Source: an uncultured bacterium (GTDB lineage Bacteria; Elusimicrobiota; Elusimicrobia; Elusimicrobiales; Elusimicrobiaceae). Taken from it: a stretch of DNA of 64,000 bases. Of this stretch, positions 58,922 through 64,000 are shown one piece after another (the stretch's first letter is position 1; every line of letters starts with the position of its first letter). The stretch lies in assembly GCA_949294095.1 (NCBI GenBank), contig CASFFZ010000001.1, positions 1 to 64,000 on the forward strand, in the 5' to 3' direction. The translations under genes were made by a program, and so were the position numbers. A model generated the notes under the pieces. The model searched no databases. It was not told the origin of the DNA and saw only the letters and a program-made list of their open reading frames with translations.

Positions 58922-59533
58922 ATGCGCTACATTCTTTATTTATTCACGATGGCCTTATTGTTTGTGGGCGGGATGATGGTGGGAAACATCTACCTGCCGC
59001 AGCGCGCCGCCACATTGGCCTCAGCCGTATCCGTGCCGCCCCTGTCGCAGGAAAACCCGGTGCTTCAACACACCAACCGGGAGACGGCGGAGCGCAATTT
59101 GAACATTTTAGACCAGGCCATGCAGTCCTGCCCCGTGGTGGTAAACGAAGAAAAAGACCGGCTGGTAAACCAAATTCGGCTGCTGTTGGCGCTGGAAGAT
59201 TTTGAACTAAAAAAAGCGCAGTTGGAATTGGAAATGGCCAAAAATACAGATACCAACCGCCCGACGGCCCAGTTTACGCAAGCCGTTTCCAACTACAACG
59301 AAGCCCGCGAATTTGCCGAACAACTGGCGGACGAACTTTTCCCGGCGCCGGCCCCGCAAGACACGCCCGCTTCCGAAACGGCCGCCGATACGAAAGAAAC
59401 AGCTCCGGCCGACGAACAAGCCAAGCAGCCGGCCGATCAGGCAACCGATTCGGCCTCTACGCCCCAATCGGCCGCACCCGCCAATAAAAAACCCTCCGCC
59501 GACACCGCAGCAGAGGGCTCTTCCCAAAAATAA
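58922..59533 (+). CDS. Membrane-anchored protein with Pro/Ala-rich tail
   Basis: 203 aa. An N-terminal membrane helix (about 4-24) is followed by a helical, coiled-coil-like domain (about 45-140, with RLLLALEDFELKKAQLELEM) and a low-complexity Ala/Pro/Thr/Asp/Lys tail (about 140-203) probably lying along the cell wall or periplasm. TAGAAT (58900-58905) and AAAGGA before the ATG give a usual promoter and ribosome-binding site. No family recognised. It ends 7 bp from the convergent nucleotidyltransferase gene. Confidence 0.7.
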   Translation: MRYILYLFTMALLFVGGMMVGNIYLPQRAATLASAVSVPPLSQENPVLQHTNRETAERNLNILDQAMQSCPVVVNEEKDRLVNQIRLLLALEDFELKKAQLELEMAKNTDTNRPTAQFTQAVSNYNEAREFAEQLADELFPAPAPQDTPASETAADTKETAPADEQAKQPADQATDSASTPQSAAPANKKPSADTAAEGSSQK

Positions 59534-59540
59534 ACATTTC

Positions 59541-60473
59541 TTAAAAGTTGTATTTATCCAATACGGTATGTTCCGCCGTTTTATGCTGCAGCCGCGTCTG
59601 CGGGCCGACAATGGCATCTTTAAGCGCGCAATCCGTCAGTTGTGCTTCATACGCAATAGAAACATAAGGCCCCAGCGTGCAATTTTGGGCCTGCACCCCG
59701 TCGGCAATCCAACACGGAGGAATAATTTTATTGTTTCGTTCCAGCCCGGCGGGAATACGGTGGTGGCGGTCTAAAAGAAGGCGGTTGGTCTGCAGCAAGA
59801 CTTCCACCGTTCCGCAGTCAAACCAATCGTTCATCTGCACCGGATGAATTTCCACTCCCCGCGCCAGCAGTACCGAAAGCGCGTCCGTGAGCTGGATTTC
59901 GTTTTTGACGGTTTTCCCCGAGCGGATGACTTCTTCCAACGCGCTAAAAAGCTGGGCCGAGTCCAAAAACGAATACGCCCCGATAATGGCCAAATTGGAT
60001 TTGGGACGGGCGGGTTTTTCTTCAAACGAAACGATTTTTCCGTTTTTTAATTCCACAATGCCAAAGCGGGACGGATCCTGCACCGTCCGAATGCCGATTG
60101 CGTTTTGCCCGCCAAAAACCAACGGTTTTAAATCGCCGTCTACAATCGTATCCCCCAGCAAAATAAAACACGGGCCGGATACTTTTTCTTTGGCCAGGTA
60201 AATGGCGTGGCCCAGCCCTTTGGGCTCCGGCTGTTCTACAAAGCTAGCCTCCAAATGCGGATACTGTGACTGAACAAATTCCAGAATGGTTTCTTTTTTA
60301 TATCCGACGATAAATACGACTTTTTTAATGCCCAAGCTTTCTACCTGATCCAAAATATGGCCCAAAATCGGCTTTCCCGCCACGCAAATCATGGTTTTGG
60401 GCATATGGGCGGTATAGGGGAGCAGGCGCACCCCCTTTCCCGCCGCCGGAATAATAGCGGTAAACTCTTTCAT
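59541..60473 (-). CDS. Sugar-phosphate nucleotidyltransferase
   Basis: 310 aa. The NTP-transferase signature PAAGKGVRLLPYTAHMPKTM at residues 9-28 is followed by the sugar-binding GLGHAIYLAKE and LGDTIVDGD. The C-terminal part (about 240-310) has hexapeptide-like left-handed helix sequence. It resembles glucose-1-phosphate uridylyl/thymidylyltransferases (RmlA/GalU type). The base and sugar are not fixed by eye. It starts 3 nt after malQ, suggesting use of glucose 1-phosphate from glucan turnover. Confidence 0.85.
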   Translation of the reverse strand: MKEFTAIIPAAGKGVRLLPYTAHMPKTMICVAGKPILGHILDQVESLGIKKVVFIVGYKKETILEFVQSQYPHLEASFVEQPEPKGLGHAIYLAKEKVSGPCFILLGDTIVDGDLKPLVFGGQNAIGIRTVQDPSRFGIVELKNGKIVSFEEKPARPKSNLAIIGAYSFLDSAQLFSALEEVIRSGKTVKNEIQLTDALSVLLARGVEIHPVQMNDWFDCGTVEVLLQTNRLLLDRHHRIPAGLERNNKIIPPCWIADGVQAQNCTLGPYVSIAYEAQLTDCALKDAIVGPQTRLQHKTAEHTVLDKYNF

Positions 60474-60476
60474 GGT

Positions 60477-62048
60477 TTAGACCCGTCCCGTTTCTTTTAA
60501 TAGTTCGCGGTAGGTGGCTAACTGAGGAGCATATACTTGTGCAGCTTGGTCTGGCGTATAGGCGCTGCGGTACGTCCAATTATCCTCGCCCACCGTGCCG
60601 GGCGTGTTTACCCGATCCAGCGTGCCGATGATATCCTGCCAGGAAAAAAGCGTAATTGCCGAGTTGGACTCCAACACCCGTCTCAAAATCGCCCGTTGGG
60701 AATAGTCGTTAAACGGCACGTTTCCGTCCGTCTTTTGGGCGGAAATCATTTCCCAAATGTTGGCGCGTTCGTGCACGTCCATGGTTTCCCACCAGCCGCG
60801 CACGGTTTCGGTGTCGTGGGTGGAAGTGGTGGCTAAAGACACTTGCGGATAATTGCGCGGCTCGCGGTAATAGCCGTTGTCTTCCCGTTCCCAGCGCAGC
60901 ACTTTATAGCCCGGAATGCGCAAATCCGCCAGCATCCGGCGCACATAATTGGGGATTACCCCTAAATCTTCGCCCACCGGCAATTTGCCTTTGGCTTCAT
61001 CCAACACCATACGCAAAAAGTTGTATCCGCGGTCAATTTGGTTTTGTTCGCCCTGGATATCAAAACCACCTACTTGATCCCCCGGCGCAAACACATACGT
61101 GCGGAAAAAGCCCACCAAATGGTCTAAGCGGAAAATGTCATACAGTTCCGTTACGCGGCGGATTTTGCGGCGCCACAAATCCAAGTTGTGGGAATGCTGG
61201 TATACCCAGTCATAGGCGGGCAGGCCCCAGCGCTGGCCGCCCTTGGAAAATTGGTCTGCCGGCGCGCCGATTTCCCACCCCAGGCGGTAGTTGGCCCGCT
61301 CCGACCAGACTTCCGCACTGTCTAAATTGGTGCCGAACGGAATGTCGCCAAAAATAAGCACGCCCTTTTCTTGTGCAAACGTTTTGGCTTGGCGGAGCTG
61401 CAAGTCCAAAATCCACTGCATATAAGAGAAATAGTGCACATATTCGCGGTACTGCACTTCAAACGCGCGCACGGCCGCCGGTTCAAAGTTGCGCAGGCCT
61501 TCGGGCCATTGCGTCCACGTCTGCCATTTATAAAATTCTTTTATCGCGCGGAAAAGTGCATAACCCCGCAGCCAGCCCGCCTGGGCGGCGCAGTAGGCTT
61601 CAAACGCTTGGAAGCGCGGCGAATTGGCCGCGGCTTGCGTTTCCAAAAAATACTGATACCCAAACCAAAGCGCTTTTAACTTGGCTTGCTTGACCGCAAA
61701 GAAAGGAGCCCGGGGGGCGTCGTGCCATTCGCGGATTTTAAAGGAAATGGAATCAATAAATTCCTGTGCGCGCGGGCTGGCCGCCACATCGGGCACATTG
61801 GAAATATCGGCGTATACCGGATCGGTCGCAAAGGCGCTTAAGGCCGAATAAGGGCAGTTCTCGCCGGGGGCGGTTTCCTGCAAGGGCAAAATTTGAATGA
61901 TTTTGGCCCCCTGCGCGGCTAAAAATTCCGTCCATTCCCGCAGCGAAGAAAAATCCCCCACGCCCCAATCCCCCGCGGTTTTCATGGCGGAAAGCGGCAA
62001 CAATACACCGTTTAAACGGCTGGAAAGCACTTGGTCTTGAATCGTCAT
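60477..62048 (-). CDS. malQ: 4-alpha-glucanotransferase (amylomaltase, GH77)
   Basis: 523 aa, typical amylomaltase length. It transfers alpha-1,4-glucan segments between maltodextrins. Catalytic regions are visible: FRLDHLVGFFRTYV with the nucleophile Asp, PVGEDLGVIPN with the acid/base Glu, and TSTHDTETVRGWWE with the transition-state Asp. The N terminus LSSRLNGVLLPLSAMKTAGDWGVGD is standard. It lies between ridA and the nucleotidyltransferase, all on one strand with short gaps. Confidence 0.95.
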   Translation of the reverse strand: MTIQDQVLSSRLNGVLLPLSAMKTAGDWGVGDFSSLREWTEFLAAQGAKIIQILPLQETAPGENCPYSALSAFATDPVYADISNVPDVAASPRAQEFIDSISFKIREWHDAPRAPFFAVKQAKLKALWFGYQYFLETQAAANSPRFQAFEAYCAAQAGWLRGYALFRAIKEFYKWQTWTQWPEGLRNFEPAAVRAFEVQYREYVHYFSYMQWILDLQLRQAKTFAQEKGVLIFGDIPFGTNLDSAEVWSERANYRLGWEIGAPADQFSKGGQRWGLPAYDWVYQHSHNLDLWRRKIRRVTELYDIFRLDHLVGFFRTYVFAPGDQVGGFDIQGEQNQIDRGYNFLRMVLDEAKGKLPVGEDLGVIPNYVRRMLADLRIPGYKVLRWEREDNGYYREPRNYPQVSLATTSTHDTETVRGWWETMDVHERANIWEMISAQKTDGNVPFNDYSQRAILRRVLESNSAITLFSWQDIIGTLDRVNTPGTVGEDNWTYRSAYTPDQAAQVYAPQLATYRELLKETGRV

Positions 62049-62054
62049 AACCGT

Positions 62055-62432
62055 CTATTTTTTGGCAATCGCTTCAATTTCTACCACACTGCCTTTGGGC
62101 AAAGCCACCACCTGAATGGTGCTGCGGGCGGGCGGATTGTCTTTAAAGAAAGAAGCATACACCGCGTTCATTTCGGCAAATTTGGTCAAATCCGTCATAA
62201 ATACCGTGGTTTTGACCACGTTTTTCAACGCGCAGCCGGCTTCTTTTAAGATGTTTTCCAAGTTTTTTAAAATCAGTTCGGTCTGCACCTGCACATCGCC
62301 GCTGTAAATCTCGCCGGTTACGGGGTCAATCGGCAGAACGCCGGAAGTAAAAACGAAGCCGCCGTCTTCAATGGCCTGCGAATAAGGCCCGATGGCTTTG
62401 GGCGCGTTGTTGGAATTGATGACTTTTTTCAT
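62055..62432 (-). CDS. ridA: RidA/YjgF-family enamine/imine deaminase
   Basis: 125 aa, full-length. It hydrolyses reactive 2-aminoacrylate and related imines formed by PLP enzymes. Motifs: NAPKAIGPYSQAI, FTSGVLPIDP and NPPARSTIQVVALPKGSVVEIEAIA with the conserved Arg and Glu of the RidA subgroup. GGAGAGGG precedes the ATG. First gene of the ridA-malQ-nucleotidyltransferase run. Confidence 0.95.
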   Translation of the reverse strand: MKKVINSNNAPKAIGPYSQAIEDGGFVFTSGVLPIDPVTGEIYSGDVQVQTELILKNLENILKEAGCALKNVVKTTVFMTDLTKFAEMNAVYASFFKDNPPARSTIQVVALPKGSVVEIEAIAKK

Positions 62433-62539
62433 AAAACCCTCTCCAAATAAATTGGGGCGTAAATACCCATTTTTTATATGGTATCAAGCACGGCGGGGGA
62501 TGTCAAACAATTTTACGCAGCCGGCGGCTCAAAAGCGGT

Positions 62540-62569
62540 TTGACGCAAAAAGTGCAAAAGTGTTATAAT
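62540..62569 (+). promoter_or_regulatory. Upstream tRNA-operon promoter (P1)
   Basis: TTGACG (62540-62545) and consensus TATAAT (62564-62569) with an 18-bp spacer. One of the best promoter matches in the window, in the otherwise empty 62433-62706 gap. Confidence 0.65.
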
Positions 62570-62614
62570 AAAGTATCGGAAAGAAAGCTGCAACAACAAA
62601 TAAAAATAAATTTC

Positions 62615-62644
62615 TTGTGCGACAGCTTAAATTTGTAGTATAAT
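62615..62644 (+). promoter_or_regulatory. Downstream tRNA-operon promoter (P2)
   Basis: TTGTGC (62615-62620) and TATAAT (62639-62644), 18-bp spacer. The transcript would begin with the inverted repeat GGGTTTAA (62654-62661) / TTAAACCC (62674-62681), followed after six bases by T7, then tRNA-Lys. Confidence 0.6.
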
Positions 62645-62706
62645 ATTTCTGTTGGGTTTAACCCGATGCAAGATTAAACCCGGATCGTTTTTTTGACTGC
62701 TTTTTA

Positions 62707-62778
62707 GCGCTCGTAGCTCAGTGGTAGAGCATCCGCCTTTTAAGCGGGGGGCCGTGAGTTCAAGTCTCACCGGGCGCA
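62707..62778 (+). tRNA. tRNA-Lys (UUU)
   Basis: 72 nt. Acceptor GCGCTCG with CGGGCGC, D arm GCTC/GAGC, anticodon stem TCCGC/GCGGG with loop CTTTTAA (anticodon TTT), T arm GTGAG TTCAAGT CTCAC, discriminator A62778. CCA is not encoded. Confidence 0.97.
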
Positions 62779-62786
62779 CTTTAAAT

Positions 62787-62858
62787 GCCCTCTTCGTCTA
62801 TCGGTTAGGACGTCGGATTTTCAATCCGAAAAGAGGAGTTCGATTCTCCTAGAGGGCG
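62787..62858 (+). tRNA. tRNA-Glu (UUC)
   Basis: 72 nt. Acceptor GCCCTCT with AGAGGGC, anticodon stem TCGGA/TCCGA with loop TTTTCAA (anticodon TTC), T arm AGGAG TTCGATT CTCCT, discriminator G62858. CCA is not encoded. It lies 8 nt after tRNA-Lys, on the same transcript. Confidence 0.97.
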
Positions 62859-62894
62859 TTTTTTATTTTCCATTTAGCCGTTAGGCGTTTTACA

Positions 62895-62924
62895 GGAAGA
62901 GGCCGAGATCCCTCTTCCTTTTTT
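62895..62924 (+). terminator. Terminator of the tRNA operon
   Basis: GGAAGAGG (62895-62902) and CCTCTTCC (62911-62918) followed by T6. Confidence 0.88.
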
Positions 62925-62961
62925 ATTTTTCCCCTCTTTTTCCCTATGCTATAATAGCGGT

Positions 62962-63036
62962 ATGAACAAAACCCGGCTTGCCGTCGTTTATGCACGAACC
63001 GCGGCCGACACATCCTCCCGCCCCGAAGTACCTTAA
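62962..63036 (+). CDS. Possible 24-aa leaderless small ORF
   Basis: ATG at 62962 opens 24 codons ([19 protein letters not shown]...). The extended -10 TGCTATAAT (62947-62955) ends exactly 6 nt before it, as in the leaderless genes of the window. The [10 protein letters not shown] start resembles the first strand of serine recombinases (YAR motif), so it could be a remnant of such a gene, but 24 residues are too few to decide. Its stop overlaps the end of msrBA on the other strand. Confidence 0.25.
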   Translation: MNKTRLAVVYARTAADTSSRPEVP

Positions 63037-63887
63037 AAGCGCTTTACCCGGCGGTGGCAATACGGCTGCGCACCGGTGCGTTCATAGTAACGGTGGTGAT
63101 AATCTTCGGCCGGCCAAAAAGAAGAAGCTTTTGTTACCTGCGTAACAACGGGGTAGCCCTTGCTTCGCAATAAGGCAATGACCGCCAACGCCGTTTGGCG
63201 TTGGGCCTGGGTCGTGTAAAAAATTTCCGATCGGTACTGTGATCCCTCATCCGGCCCTTGGCGGTTGTGCTGGGTCGGGTCGTGGATTTCCATAAAACCT
63301 TTTACCAACGTTTCATAACTTACCTGTTTGGGATCAAACACAATCCGCACGGCTTCGGCATGGCCGGTAAGCTGCGAGCAAACTTGTTCGTAAGTGGGGT
63401 GCGGCTGGTAGCCGCCCGTATAGCCGGGCTCTATTTGCAAAATACCCGGGAAATTTTTCATCAGATGCTCTACCCCCCAAAAACAACCGCCCGCAAAAAT
63501 AGCCACCTCCCCCCGGGGGCTGGTGGTTTCTTGTCCGGCCGGCTGAAACACCAAAGACAGGGAATTGACGCAGTGGCGCACATTTTTGGCGGTTAAGTGT
63601 TCCCCCTCAAACACGTGGCCCAAATGCCCTGCGCACCGGGCGCATACAATTTCCGTCCGCACGCCGTCGGCATCCGGCACGCGCCTGACCGCGCCGGGGA
63701 TTTCATCGTCAAAGCTGGGCCAACCGCAGGCGGAGTTAAATTTGTCCTCGCTTCTGTACAGGGGCGCACCGCATTGGCGGCACAGATAACGACCCGCCGC
63801 TTTGTGGCGGTAGTATTTCCCGCTGAACGGGGGTTCCGTTCCTTTTTCCAGCAGGATGTGTTTTTCTTCCGGATTCAGGGGCTTCAT
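63033..63887 (-). CDS. Fused methionine sulfoxide reductase MsrB-MsrA
   Basis: 284 aa with MsrB first (about 1-115) and MsrA second (about 125-284). MsrB has the zinc Cys C36, C39, C82 and C85, and catalytic C106 in RHCVNSLSL. MsrA has catalytic C135 in [27 protein letters not shown] and [19 protein letters not shown]. The two activities repair R- and S-methionine sulfoxide. No signal peptide is present, so it acts in the cytoplasm. GAGGTAACT precedes the ATG. Fusion in B-A order is known in other bacteria. Confidence 0.96.
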   Translation of the reverse strand: MKPLNPEEKHILLEKGTEPPFSGKYYRHKAAGRYLCRQCGAPLYRSEDKFNSACGWPSFDDEIPGAVRRVPDADGVRTEIVCARCAGHLGHVFEGEHLTAKNVRHCVNSLSLVFQPAGQETTSPRGEVAIFAGGCFWGVEHLMKNFPGILQIEPGYTGGYQPHPTYEQVCSQLTGHAEAVRIVFDPKQVSYETLVKGFMEIHDPTQHNRQGPDEGSQYRSEIFYTTQAQRQTALAVIALLRSKGYPVVTQVTKASSFWPAEDYHHRYYERTGAQPYCHRRVKRF

Positions 63888-63991
63888 AGTTACCTCTTTT
63901 TCATCCTATCCGTTTCCCGCGCCGCCGTCAAGCCGAAAAAGCGGGCTATGTTAATCCCGCCTTTCAGAAAAGCTATAATATAACCAGTTAT

Positions 63992-64000
63992 ATGAAAAAA
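63992..64000 (+). CDS. Start of a further gene cut by the window end
   Basis: ATG AAA AAA at the end of the window, preceded by TATAAT (63974-63979), which would give only a ~6-nt leader. Lys-rich starts like this often begin signal peptides. Too short to assign. Confidence 0.3.

Overview
The window reads as chromosomal DNA of a Gram-negative bacterium that ferments sugars and amino acids. It has moderately high GC, dense co-oriented operons, lipoprotein and outer-membrane machinery (LspA, a TolC-type channel with a MacAB-type pump), type IV pilin, a BatA-E aerotolerance operon, an NADP-type glutamate dehydrogenase and no respiratory genes. The mix, including the frequent TPR proteins and a gut-type fermentative gene set, would fit an animal-gut Elusimicrobiota member. 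That placement is inference from gene content and was not tested by phylogeny.

Layout. 1-6427: the 3' end of an unidentified gene, a 19-repeat CRISPR array, a tracrRNA with its own promoter and terminator, and cas2, cas1 and cas9 on the opposite strand. This is a complete type II-C immune locus. 6428-10506: a hairpin-rich spacer, two secreted proteins, a membrane protein and a gap with a 36-codon ORF. 10507-18686: an eight-gene MoxR/DUF58/Bat operon. 18699-29029: sugar-phosphate genes (gmhA, rpiB, pgi), tRNA-modification genes (miaB, miaA), PilZ, pilin, hflX, a secreted serine protease, phospholipid genes (plsY, gpsA) and an HU protein. 29088-36443 (minus strand): a chained operon ileS-lspA-TPR lipoprotein-P-type ATPase-queF-PrcB-like. 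36597-45048: a DtxR/MntR repressor, gdhA, a DAACS symporter, a TolC/MacAB-like export operon, rnhA and the RNase P RNA. 45194-47531 (minus): rsmI-tsaC-histidine kinase. 47680-52728: two YfcC-type carriers, a sodium/solute symporter and thiamine pyrophosphokinase. 52778-57004 (minus): radical SAM-CBM48-tsaE-tsaB-rimI-TPR. 57108-64000: tRNA-Ser with a duplicated 3' end, an MBL hydrolase, two unknowns, a nucleotidyltransferase-malQ-ridA run, tRNA-Lys, tRNA-Glu and a fused MsrB-MsrA.

How the parts work together. crRNA and tracrRNA read rightward and meet the cas operon head-on. The tracrRNA terminator hairpin lies inside the last codons of cas2. Each repeat ends with the same GGTAGAAT box that serves as the tracrRNA -10, so crRNAs may start from promoters inside the repeats. 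Several first-in-operon genes have a -10 box ending 5-7 nt before the ATG and no Shine-Dalgarno, which points to leaderless mRNAs. The RNase P RNA has covarying substitutions in helix P4 and GGC in place of GGU in L15, and all three tRNA genes here lack an encoded CCA. TsaB, TsaC and TsaE (t6A), MiaA and MiaB (ms2i6A) and QueF (queuosine) make this window rich in tRNA-modification genes.
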